Positions 33,059-40,442 of a stretch of 64,000 nt of DNA are shown here, piece after piece. Within the stretch, counting starts at the first letter, position 1; the number at the start of each line of letters is the position of its first letter. A program made the position numbers and the translations under genes. The notes beneath the pieces are model-generated. The model was given only the letters and a program-made list of their open reading frames with translations, had not been told where the DNA came from and did no database searches. Source of the DNA: an uncultured Planococcus sp. (lineage in GTDB: Bacteria; Bacillota; Bacilli; Bacillales_A; Planococcaceae); NCBI GenBank assembly GCA_947502505.1, contig CANNAE010000003.1, positions 310,001 to 374,000 on the forward strand. The letters run 5' to 3'.

Positions 33059-33640
33059 ATGGATGAAAAGATTGAAACACAATACCCTTACCTAAGTGAT
33101 TATTTGTTTTTGAACTTGCTTAACACGACAAAGCGCCAACGAAGCAAGAGAATGGATTTTTTGGTCGATGGCGGTGGAGTCGGGGAATGGCTGAAACTCA
33201 TGCAGCAATTGGGGCTGCTCGATTCCCGGCAAGTCGAGAAACTGGCAGAACTGCCTATCGATGCGAGTGTATTGCAAGATTTCCGAGTGAGCTGGAGAGC
33301 TCATTTATCGCAGTTGGAGATTTCGGAATACCCCTTGGAATCGCTGGCGCACTACGTTCAACAAGCGCCGCTTTATTTCGATTCGGAATTGACGCCGATT
33401 CCAAGTACAGGGGGGACGGCTGGCCTTCTGTCACTCGTGTCATTTGAAATGTTGCGCGGGGCTAAAGATGGGCTTTTTGAAAAAGTGAAGAAATGCGGCA
33501 GCGCGCCTTGCTATAGTTTTTTCGTGGATGTCAGCGGCAAGCGCAAATGGTGTTCCATGGAAGTGTGCGGCAACCGGGAAAAAGCTAAAAAGCAGTATCT
33601 CAAGAAAAAGGATAGCCAAGCCCAGCAGCAACAACAATAA
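33059..33640 (+). CDS. CGNR zinc-finger (ABATE-domain) regulatory protein
   Basis: A 193-residue predicted stress-type transcription regulator. The N-terminal ABATE-like part includes LNLLNTTKRQRSKRMDFL and a helical body; the C-terminal CGNR finger spans about residues 140-180 with KKCGSAPCYSFFVDVSGKRKWCS and EVCGNREKAKKQY, giving four cysteines to bind zinc. A Gln-rich tail closes it. Start is ATG 33059; the weak GAGG lies 12 bases upstream, and a GTG at 33050 is an alternative. Divergent from thioredoxin, it may sense oxidation through its cysteines and act on the palindrome; that is inference from layout. Confidence 0.85.
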   Translation: MDEKIETQYPYLSDYLFLNLLNTTKRQRSKRMDFLVDGGGVGEWLKLMQQLGLLDSRQVEKLAELPIDASVLQDFRVSWRAHLSQLEISEYPLESLAHYVQQAPLYFDSELTPIPSTGGTAGLLSLVSFEMLRGAKDGLFEKVKKCGSAPCYSFFVDVSGKRKWCSMEVCGNREKAKKQYLKKKDSQAQQQQQ

Positions 33641-33651
33641 AAGTTCAACGC

Positions 33652-33687
33652 AAAAAAGCTCCCGCTTAGTTTGGCGGGAGCTTTTTT
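33652..33687. terminator. Bidirectional terminator between the CGNR gene and cysK
   Basis: AAAAAAGCTCCCGC/GCGGGAGCTTTTTT, perfect stem. Confidence 0.9.
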
Positions 33688-33697
33688 CATAGATCAC

Positions 33698-34615
33698 TTA
33701 TTCAAATAGGTTCATGCTTAAATAACGTTCTCCGGTGTCCGGCGCAATGCATAATACTTTTTTTCCGGAGCCGAGCCGTTTGGCGATTTCGATGGCAGCA
33801 TAAATGGTCGCGCCGGCAGAAGGGCCGACAAAGACGCCTTCTTCCCGTGCGGCGCGGCGGAACATGTCGATCGCGTGTTCATCTTCAATCGCCATGATTT
33901 CGTCGTAGATGGAAGTGTTCAAAGTATCCGGCACAAACCCGGGGCTGGTGCCGACCAATTTATGCTTGCCGGGCTTGCCGCCTGAAAGGACAGGAGAGCC
34001 TTTTGGTTCGACCACTGTGATGTGGAGGTTCGGCAAATGCGCCTTCAAGGTTTCACCGGTTCCGGTGATCGTGCCGCCTGTCCCGGCAGAAGCGACAAAT
34101 GCATCAAGTTCCCCGTCCATTTGCTCGAGGATCTCCAATGCCGTCGTGCCGCGATGGGCATCTGGGTTGGATGGATTCTCAAACTGCTGGGGAATATAGC
34201 TTCCGGGAATCGTCTCGCGCAATTCCAGCGCTTTCTGGATCGCGCCGGGCATTTTATCGTCACTTGCCGTCAAGACGACTTCCGAACCGAAAGCCTTAAG
34301 CAAGTTGATGCGCTCTTGTGTGGCATTATCCGGCAGCACGAGGATGGAGCGATAGCCTTTCGCCGCAGCGACCATTGCCAGGCCGATGCCGGTATTGCCG
34401 CTGGTCGGTTCGATGATGGTCGATCCTTGCTTTAGCTCCCCGGATTCTTCGGCTTGCTTGATCATATTATAAGCCGCCCGGTCCTTGACGCTTTTCGTCG
34501 GGTTGAACATTTCAAGTTTTACGTAGACGTCCGCTGCGCCTTCAGGGACGATGCGGTTCAATTTAACGACCGGCGTATCGCCGATCAGGTCTGTAATGGA
34601 ATCATATGGTTTCAT
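33698..34615 (-). CDS. cysK: Cysteine synthase A (O-acetylserine thiol-lyase)
   Basis: PLP enzyme making cysteine from O-acetylserine and sulfide. The 305-residue protein has PLP Lys44 in KSVKDRAAYN, the substrate loop TSGNTGIGL (near 69-77) and GTGGTITG (near 174-181), all typical of CysK. The usual housekeeping enzyme is around 308 residues, so this is full length. It could also be a CysK paralogue such as MccA-like cystathionine beta-synthase, but TSGNTG and length favour CysK. A GAAAGG site precedes the ATG by about ten bases. Single gene. Confidence 0.92.
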   Translation of the reverse strand: MKPYDSITDLIGDTPVVKLNRIVPEGAADVYVKLEMFNPTKSVKDRAAYNMIKQAEESGELKQGSTIIEPTSGNTGIGLAMVAAAKGYRSILVLPDNATQERINLLKAFGSEVVLTASDDKMPGAIQKALELRETIPGSYIPQQFENPSNPDAHRGTTALEILEQMDGELDAFVASAGTGGTITGTGETLKAHLPNLHITVVEPKGSPVLSGGKPGKHKLVGTSPGFVPDTLNTSIYDEIMAIEDEHAIDMFRRAAREEGVFVGPSAGATIYAAIEIAKRLGSGKKVLCIAPDTGERYLSMNLFE

Positions 34616-34866
34616 CAGGTAAACAACCTTTCTCTATCGGGTATGAAGGATATTATCTTCCATTGTAGTACAAAGCGGAAAGCTGTGCCATTCGCTTGTT
34701 TCAGGAACTGGAAAGCCGCTCAATATAATATAGAAGGAAGTTTACCATCGCTTAGGCTGTTTAATAAGCAAAACGGAGTGAAATCTTCGACAAAACGCCA
34801 AAGAGTAGCGTACTATTTTGGTAACGGGAAATCGTTTGAATCATCGAATGGAAAGTAGGGACAGAC

Positions 34867-35523
34867 GTGAAAAAACAAATAGTGGTAATCGGGCTTGGTC
34901 GCTTTGGCAGCAGTGTCTGCAAAGAACTCTACGGAATGGGGCATGACATCATGGCGATCGATTCCAATCCGGAAACGGTCAGCACGATGTCCGACTATGC
35001 GAGCCATACGGCAACGGCCGATGCAACGGATGAAGGCAGCTTAAAATCACTCGGCGTCCGGAATTTCGAATATGCCATCGTCGCAATCGGCGATGACTTG
35101 CAAGCGAGTGTTTTGTGCACGCTCATGCTGAAAGAACTCGGCGTGCCCAAAGTTTGGGTGAAAGCGCGTGATCAGCAGCACCAAAAAATCCTGGAACGCA
35201 TCGGGGCGGACCGCGTCATCCAGCCGGAATATGAAATGGGTGTCCGGACAGCGCATCACATCGATTCGGAAAAAGTGGTCGATTACATCAATCTATCAGA
35301 CAACTACAGCATCATTGAATTGGCGGCATCCAAAAAAGTAATCGGCAAAACACTTGGGGAATTGAATATCCGCAAAGATTACGGCTGCATGATTTTGGCG
35401 ATCAAACACGGCGAGGATGTCAATATCGCCCCGCTGCTTGAAGACCAAGTGGAAGCAGGGGATATTTTAATTGCGATGGGGCATAAAGACGACCTCAAAC
35501 GCTTTGAAGACAAAGGGCTATAA
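34867..35523 (+). CDS. ktrA: Potassium channel regulator, KtrA/TrkA family (RCK domain protein)
   Basis: A 218-residue peripheral subunit controlling the Ktr potassium channel. Residues about 1-135 are the RCK_N NAD/ATP-binding Rossmann domain (GLGRFGSSVCKEL at 9-21, then VQ/ASHTATADATDE), and 140-215 are RCK_C, a common c-di-AMP receptor domain. The GTG start follows TAGGGA. The partner membrane subunit (KtrB or KtrD) is not in the window, so the choice between KtrA and KtrC is nominal. I looked for a ydaO/kimA-type c-di-AMP riboswitch in the 250-base upstream gap and saw none. Confidence 0.85.
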   Translation: MKKQIVVIGLGRFGSSVCKELYGMGHDIMAIDSNPETVSTMSDYASHTATADATDEGSLKSLGVRNFEYAIVAIGDDLQASVLCTLMLKELGVPKVWVKARDQQHQKILERIGADRVIQPEYEMGVRTAHHIDSEKVVDYINLSDNYSIIELAASKKVIGKTLGELNIRKDYGCMILAIKHGEDVNIAPLLEDQVEAGDILIAMGHKDDLKRFEDKGL

Positions 35524-35557
35524 CCCTAGCCCAAGCGATGATAAAGGCGGTGGCTGA

Positions 35558-36223
35558 ATGAAAGTACGGATTGATTGGACGTATAAATCACCGAAGAACC
35601 AAGTGGTGGAATTTCTCTCCGAAGAACTTGAAGCAAGAGAAGCGCTAGTAGTGGCACAGGACCTTGAACGCACCGGGCGCACGAAACGCCTTCAATTCGC
35701 TGACCGCCACAACAGCAATTGGAGCCTGAAAGAGTTGAAAAACTACGTCAAGGAAGTGGAAACGGAGCCTCATGAAGTGGTGGTGTATTTCGATGGGGGC
35801 TTTGACCTCCAGACGAAACGGGCAGGGCTTGGCTGCGCCATTTACTTTAAGCAAAACGGCAAGGAATACCGCAAAAGGAAAAACGCCGCCATCGATGAAA
35901 TCGATTCGAATAACGAAGCGGAATATGCGGCGCTGTCGATGGCTGTCCAGGAAATCGAGATACTGGGCGCCCATCATCTGCCGGTCCGTTTTATTGGGGA
36001 TTCAAGAACGCTGGTCAACCAGATGAGCGGGGAATGGGCGGTGCCGGAACAAAGCTTGGCGAAATGGGCTGACCGGATCGACCAGCGATTGGAGAAAATC
36101 GGCATCCGCCCCGAATATGAATTCGTTCCAAGGAGAGAAAACGCAGAAGCGGACCGCCTGGCGACACAAGCACTTAATGGGACTGTAGTTGAAAGCTTGA
36201 TCGACTTGAATGCAGAAAATTGA
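35558..36223 (+). CDS. RNase H-like (reverse transcriptase-like) protein
   Basis: A 221-residue protein with a 70-residue N-terminal extension and an RNase H fold. The catalytic acidic set is visible: Asp in YFDGGF (near 78), Glu in NNEAEYAAL (near 119), Asp in FIGDSRTLV (near 143) and Asp in ENAEADRLA (near 198). Homologous to YpeP-type proteins of Bacilli, which carry an extra N-terminal region but do not all show RNase H activity. GGCGGTGG precedes the ATG. It lies 34 bases after ktrA and may be co-transcribed; a functional link is not evident. Confidence 0.85.
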   Translation: MKVRIDWTYKSPKNQVVEFLSEELEAREALVVAQDLERTGRTKRLQFADRHNSNWSLKELKNYVKEVETEPHEVVVYFDGGFDLQTKRAGLGCAIYFKQNGKEYRKRKNAAIDEIDSNNEAEYAALSMAVQEIEILGAHHLPVRFIGDSRTLVNQMSGEWAVPEQSLAKWADRIDQRLEKIGIRPEYEFVPRRENAEADRLATQALNGTVVESLIDLNAEN

Positions 36224-36237
36224 ACAAGTATCCGTGA

Positions 36238-36270
36238 GTTGCCAGGAATAATAAATTCTGGCAACTTTTT
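36238..36270 (+). terminator. Terminator after the RNase H-like gene
   Basis: GTTGCCAG/CTGGCAAC with a 12-base loop followed by five T. Confidence 0.85.
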
Positions 36271-36340
36271 CTATTCTATGTAAGTTTGCATCACTTTCCA
36301 TGACCAATCACTCAAATTTATCAGAAAAGTGTGAAAGTTG

Positions 36341-36369
36341 TTGAAATTAATCCGTTTAGGGTGTATAAA
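36341..36369 (+). promoter_or_regulatory. Sigma-A promoter of the DUF4397-sortase operon
   Basis: TTGAAA (36341-36346) and TATAAA (36364-36369), spacer 17. Downstream, GTATAA and TTATAC (36363-36390) form a short inverted repeat over the start region. Confidence 0.65.
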
Positions 36370-36418
36370 TGAGGTGTACAAAAGTTATACAAATACTATA
36401 TGGAAAGAGGTTGGACAA

Positions 36419-37219
36419 ATGAAGAAACTCTCTGTCTCTCTTGTCGCGATGCTCGTATTGCTCTCACTTTTCGGTTCGTTGGTTATGGCTGACAACCATG
36501 GCGAGATGGCAAAAGTGCGGGTGCTGCACGCATCGCCTGACGCTCCTGCAGTAGACGTATACGTCAACGGCGATTTAACGCTCGAAGAAGTACCGTTCAA
36601 AACGGATTCCGGATATTTGGAAGTCCCGGCTGGAACACATGATGTAGAAGTATTCGCTGCTGGCACTGAATATGCAGCGGGAGAAGGCGTCTTGCAGGCT
36701 GACTTGGAAGTGGAAGCTGGCAAGGCTTACACAGTAGCTGCCGCAAACCTCTTGGAGTCCATCGAATTTGTCGTCGCTGAAGATTCCATGGAAGTGACAG
36801 AAGGCCAAGCGAAGATTCGCGTGGGCCATTTGTCGCCGGATGCTCCAGCAGTTGACGTTGGCATCATCGGTGGCGATGCCTTGTTCAGCGGAGCCGAGTT
36901 CCCGGGAATCACGGATTATGCTGAAGTAGCCCCTGACACGTATGATTTGGAAATCCGCTTGCCGGATGGTACGCAAGTCTTGCCGCTAGAAGGAACTGAA
37001 CTGGCTGCAGATACAGTCTACTCGGTCTTTGCGGTCAACACAGTCGATTCGCTTGAAGTGATCGCGCTTGTCGATTACGAAGCGGCTGCTTCGCCGGATG
37101 AAATGCCGACGACGGGCCTTGGCACACCGCAACAACCCCAGTCTATGTGGTTGCTGATCGGCGGCGCATTGGTCTTGATTGCAGCTAGCGGATTTGTGTG
37201 GAGAAAACGATTTCAATAA
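36419..37219 (+). CDS. DUF4397 surface protein with sortase-type anchor
   Basis: A 266-residue exported protein. The signal peptide ends near VMA (residue 24); two related DUF4397 segments follow (VLHASPDAPAVDVYV near 35 and VGHLSPDAPAVDVGI near 133). The C-terminus has an LPXTG-like motif MPTTG (about 229-233), a hydrophobic helix and a basic tail (WRKRF), the standard sortase substrate layout with Met for Leu. The overlapping next gene is a class F sortase and should anchor it. DUF4397 domains resemble immunoglobulin-like folds of unknown role in adhesion or the envelope. RBS AGAGG lies eight bases before the ATG. Confidence 0.88.
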   Translation: MKKLSVSLVAMLVLLSLFGSLVMADNHGEMAKVRVLHASPDAPAVDVYVNGDLTLEEVPFKTDSGYLEVPAGTHDVEVFAAGTEYAAGEGVLQADLEVEAGKAYTVAAANLLESIEFVVAEDSMEVTEGQAKIRVGHLSPDAPAVDVGIIGGDALFSGAEFPGITDYAEVAPDTYDLEIRLPDGTQVLPLEGTELAADTVYSVFAVNTVDSLEVIALVDYEAAASPDEMPTTGLGTPQQPQSMWLLIGGALVLIAASGFVWRKRFQ

Positions 37220-37874
37220 ATTTGCTTTATTCCTCGCTGCAGTATTTCTTGCAGGCTGCACGTCACCACAGGACGAAGTGAGCTTACGCAGTGAGGAAGT
37301 CGGCTTTGCCGTCAAGGCAGAGCCTGCTTGGACCGAACAACCGGAACCGGCAGAGAAGGTAAAAGAGATAAAGCCAACTGAAACGCCAGCGAAGCAAGCG
37401 CCCAACCCGATCAATGAACTGAATCAGCCAGGCATCGCACCAGAAGCTTTGGCGATTCCGTCCATTGGGCTGGAAGCGGATATCACGCATCTTGGCGTCA
37501 CGGATACGGGGGAAATGGCCGTCCCGGATAACGGCGATGAACTGAGCTGGTTCTCGCCCGGTTACCGTCCCGGGCAACGAGGGCGGGCCGTCATTGCAGG
37601 TCATGTTGATGATTTGGACGGGCCGGCCGTCTTTTGGGACTTGACGGAGCTCGAGCCAGGAGATGAAATTCTCGTTTCCGGCGAAGATCGCGAGCTGCGC
37701 TTTAAGGTCCATAAGATGGAATCGGTGCCGCTCGATTTGGCCGATGTCGATTCGGTCTTCGGTTATCATTCATCTCCGGAACTGGTGTTGATTACGTGTT
37801 CCGGAACCTATGATTACGATAGGGGGACGCGGGAAGAACGCTTAATCGTTTACGCGTCGCTGTCGGAAGAATAA
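37179..37874 (+). CDS. Class F sortase with lipoprotein-type signal
   Basis: A cysteine transpeptidase that should join the MPTTG protein to the cell wall. Catalytic residues: His142 in AGHVDD, Cys207 in ITCSG and Arg221 in EERLIVY; the fold starts near residue 93 (IPSIGLEADITHLGV). The N-terminus has a hydrophobic stretch with lipobox LAGC (Cys27) instead of the usual transmembrane anchor. The start is unclear: TTG at 37179 or at 37194, both inside the upstream gene and without a good ribosome site, so translation is probably coupled to termination of that gene (stop 37219). Length 231 or 226 residues. Confidence 0.85.
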   Translation: MQLADLCGENDFNKFALFLAAVFLAGCTSPQDEVSLRSEEVGFAVKAEPAWTEQPEPAEKVKEIKPTETPAKQAPNPINELNQPGIAPEALAIPSIGLEADITHLGVTDTGEMAVPDNGDELSWFSPGYRPGQRGRAVIAGHVDDLDGPAVFWDLTELEPGDEILVSGEDRELRFKVHKMESVPLDLADVDSVFGYHSSPELVLITCSGTYDYDRGTREERLIVYASLSEE

Positions 37875-37880
37875 GAAGGC

Positions 37881-37903
37881 GTCTCTTCGGAGGCGTTTTT
37901 TTA
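37881..37903 (+). terminator. Terminator with UUCG tetraloop after the sortase gene
   Basis: CGTCTC-TTCG-GAGGCG stem (one G-T pair) followed by seven T. Confidence 0.75.
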
Positions 37904-38090
37904 TGGCTTCGTTTAGTTATCGCCTGGAGAGGCTTTGGCGAAGGATGGCGTCACATTTTAGCAACAAAGCTTAATGGGCGGCGGGATTGAATCGTCACTT
38001 CCGGATACGCGCATGATATAATTGGACGGAACTGTTTGGCGCAAGGCGCGCCGGTTACATCAGATTTTATAAGGAGTCGTCTATCGCCCT

Positions 38091-38894
38091 ATGAAGGAAT
38101 CATTGAAGCGGATCGTGGAAAGTGCGCGGTTCAATACGTTTATTACTGTTTTAATTTTAATCAATGCACTGCTGGTCGGCTTGGAGACTTATCCGGCCAT
38201 TGCAGACAATTACGGCTCTTGGCTATTGGTATTGGATATCATCATCCTGTCCTTTTTCACCTTGGAAATACTCGCCAAGCTGTTCGTGTACCGGTCGAAA
38301 TTCTTCGGCAATGCGTGGAATAACTTCGATTTCCTCATCGTTGTCGGAAGCCTTATCCTGTACAATTCTTCCTTTATTAGTGTGTTGCGGATTTTCCGGG
38401 TACTGCGCGTATTGCGGACCGTCTCGACCATTCCTTCGCTGCGCCGTGTCGTGACCGCTTTGTTTATGGCGATACCGACAATCACTAGCGTCATCTTGCT
38501 GATGTCGATCATTTTTTACGTTTATGCCGTTATCGGCACTTTTTTCTATGCAGATATTGAACCCGAGTATTTCGGAGACCTTGGGCTTTCGCTCATTTCC
38601 TTGTTCCAGATCTTCACCTTGGAGTCATGGGCTAGCGGCATATTCCGCCCGGTCTTTGCGGCAGAGCCATGGTCTTGGCTGTATTTCATCTCTTTTATCA
38701 TCGTTTCGACTTTCCTGATGATCAACTTGATCGTCGGGGAAATCGTCAACAACGCACAGAAGATTTCAGATGAAATCGATAAGGAGACGGCTGAACTAGA
38801 AGGCATTAAAGAAGATACATCGGAAATCGAAGGCTTGAGAAAAGAAGTCGGCGAACTGAAAAGCATGATTCAAACACTTGTCGACCGAAAATAA
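38091..38894 (+). CDS. Voltage-gated sodium channel, NaChBac type
   Basis: A 267-residue six-helix ion channel that opens with membrane depolarisation and passes Na+. The voltage sensor S4 has four spaced arginines (R100, R103, R106, R109, in LRIFRVLRVLR), and the selectivity filter is TLESWAS (residues 176-182), identical to that of the Bacillus halodurans channel NaChBac. After S6 a charged C-terminal coiled coil (about 225-265, ISDEIDKETAELEGIKEDTSE) should hold the tetramer. Such channels serve motility, chemotaxis and pH homeostasis in alkaliphilic or salt-tolerant bacilli; in this organism that role is inference. The gene precedes element C. Confidence 0.93.
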   Translation: MKESLKRIVESARFNTFITVLILINALLVGLETYPAIADNYGSWLLVLDIIILSFFTLEILAKLFVYRSKFFGNAWNNFDFLIVVGSLILYNSSFISVLRIFRVLRVLRTVSTIPSLRRVVTALFMAIPTITSVILLMSIIFYVYAVIGTFFYADIEPEYFGDLGLSLISLFQIFTLESWASGIFRPVFAAEPWSWLYFISFIIVSTFLMINLIVGEIVNNAQKISDEIDKETAELEGIKEDTSEIEGLRKEVGELKSMIQTLVDRK

Positions 38895-38900
38895 GCAAAA

Positions 38901-38937
38901 CAAAAAGAAGCTGCCAGTTCCAGGCGGCTTCTTTTTT
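38901..38937. terminator. Terminator hairpin, left copy of a perfect 37-bp target duplication
   Basis: AAAAAGAAGCTGCC...GGCGGCTTCTTTTTT. Identical over 37 bases to 39321-39357, with the element C between. Confidence 0.9.
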
Positions 38938-39320
38938 CAGGCTGTCGAAAAATTTTAAAACTCGCATTTTCCGAAGCTTATCGCTCGCTTTCCGTGGGGC
39001 GGGCATCGAGCCTCCTCACCCGCTATCGAAACCCTTGTGCTTCCACATCTGCCAGCAGACGCGGCGCAAATGAATGGGCTAAGCGCAGCTTAGCCCATTC
39101 ATTGTCTGCGGGGTCTCTCAAACCCGCTAGTCCCACAGGAAAGATAAGGTCGACCTACGGGAGACCTTATCTTTGCGAAGTAATGCGAAGCATTATTGAG
39201 CAGAAGAGCTTACGAGCGAACGCTTCTCCAAACACTAAGATAATTCGTTGGTTTTTTCATTGTGGAATAGTGTCATACTCTTTTTATTAGTAGAGGATTG
39301 TAGACTTCTTCAACATTCTG
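38938..39320 (+). mobile_element. Terminator-inserted repeat element, copy C (383 bp, forward)
   Basis: Begins CAGGCTGTCGAAAAAT and ends CTTCTTCAACATTCTG; flanked by a perfect 37-bp duplication of the host terminator. It resembles copy A but is longer: an extra stretch of about 86 bases near 39017-39110 contains a 16-bp perfect palindromic hairpin (39069-39103, AATGAATGGGCTAAGC with a three-base loop), extended by GCAGAC/GTCTGC. The AAAGATAAGG/CCTTATCTTT module is at 39140-39174. No ORF. It lies between the convergent sodium channel and LysR genes. Confidence 0.88.
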
Positions 39321-39357
39321 CAAAAAGAAGCTGCCAGTTCCAGGCGGCTTCTTTTTT
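39321..39357. terminator. Terminator hairpin, right copy of the 37-bp duplication
   Basis: Identical to 38901-38937. It still serves as terminator for the minus-strand LysR gene, whose stop codon is at 39364. Confidence 0.9.
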
Positions 39358-39363
39358 GGTGGC

Positions 39364-40245
39364 TTAAACTTTCGGGAGCTGGTTGACGAGTGTGATGAAC
39401 TCGCGGGAAACATATGGCACGTAGCGGTTTTTGGCCATGATGATGCCAAGCCGCCATGGAAAAGTCTGGGTGAGGGAAATGGTCTTGAACGGCCCGTACT
39501 TCACGCGGTCGCAAATCAATTTTGGCATCAAGGTGACCCCCAGGTTTTTTTCGACCATGCCCACGATAAAGTCCCATTGGGAGCTTTCATAGGCAACTTT
39601 CGGCTCGAACCCTTCGCTGCGGCAAAACTCGACGGTTCGCCCATTGAGTGTGAATTCTTTGCTGAGCAGGAGAAATGGATCGTCCTTAAAATCGATCAAG
39701 TCACGCGTTTCCCGATCGGCGAGTGGGTGGTCTTCGTGAACGAGCAGCTTGATTTCCTGGGAAACGAAAGGGATGACGTCAAAGCGTTCGGCATCGACCG
39801 GCAGCATGACGAATCCTAGGTCAACTTCACCATCTGCCACTTTTTCTTCCACTTTCTTGGCGCCGTCTTCAACGAGGATGACGCTCACATCAGGATAGCG
39901 GGATTGGAACTCGGCGATGATGGTCGGGAAAAACAAAGTGCTGATGACAGGCGGCAAGCCGATGGTGATCTTGCCTTTGTTCAAATTCATGATGTCATAG
40001 AGCGAGGAAGACAAGTCATCGAGGCTATTGACGATTTTCTGCGCCTGGATGAAAACGACTTCCCCGGCGTCAGTCAAACGCACTTTGCGCGAAGAGCGGT
40101 CGAATAGGGAAACCTCCATTTCAATCTCCAGGTTCTTGACCATTTTGCTGAGTGTCGGCTGTGTTACATGAAGAGCTTGCGCTGCTTTGGTAAAGCTCTG
40201 GTGCTTGGCTACTTCGATAAAATAACTGAGTTGGCGTATATCCAT
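39364..40245 (-). CDS. LysR-family transcription regulator
   Basis: A 293-residue regulator with the winged HTH at residues 1-60 (MDIRQLSYFIEVAKHQSFT, ALHVTQPTLSKMVKNLE) and a LysR substrate domain at about 88-290. It is divergent from the gntP-like permease and hydroxybutyrate dehydrogenase genes; by the usual LysR rule it probably controls them and itself, with a metabolite of 3-hydroxybutyrate metabolism as coinducer. T-N11-A candidate boxes lie near 40255-40290 (AT-rich, imperfect), but I cannot fix one. The stop codon lies just after the right copy of the duplicated terminator. Confidence 0.9.
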   Translation of the reverse strand: MDIRQLSYFIEVAKHQSFTKAAQALHVTQPTLSKMVKNLEIEMEVSLFDRSSRKVRLTDAGEVVFIQAQKIVNSLDDLSSSLYDIMNLNKGKITIGLPPVISTLFFPTIIAEFQSRYPDVSVILVEDGAKKVEEKVADGEVDLGFVMLPVDAERFDVIPFVSQEIKLLVHEDHPLADRETRDLIDFKDDPFLLLSKEFTLNGRTVEFCRSEGFEPKVAYESSQWDFIVGMVEKNLGVTLMPKLICDRVKYGPFKTISLTQTFPWRLGIIMAKNRYVPYVSREFITLVNQLPKV

Positions 40246-40299
40246 ATTAAAGCCCCTTATCTATAACTAATATCTATGAAAGCTATTATAATTATTCAT

Positions 40300-40328
40300 T
40301 TTACCTATTCTTCTGCCCGTTGTATAGT
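40300..40328 (+). promoter_or_regulatory. Sigma-A promoter of the hydroxybutyrate operon
   Basis: TTTACC (40300-40305) and TATAGT (40323-40328), spacer 17. LysR binding would be expected just upstream. Confidence 0.65.
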
Positions 40329-40385
40329 GATTAAAGGTTTCAGGACTAAATATTTAGACAATTTATCCATGCTTATCCGAACAAA

Positions 40386-40400
40386 AGTAAGCGGTTTCAA
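40386..40400. promoter_or_regulatory. CcpA cre site upstream of gntP
   Basis: Minus strand TTGAAACCGCTTACT matches WTGNAANCGNWNNCW at all fixed positions. Located about 60 bases after the -10, it could block elongation under good carbon supply. Confidence 0.65.
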
Positions 40401-40442
40401 AATGTTTAGAAAAAACGAAACATATTCTAAGGGGGAGTTAGT

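Noticed and set aside
34620-34866. A c-di-AMP (ydaO-type) riboswitch upstream of ktrA
   Set aside because: No matching core motifs seen in the gap, even though KtrA-type genes often have one.
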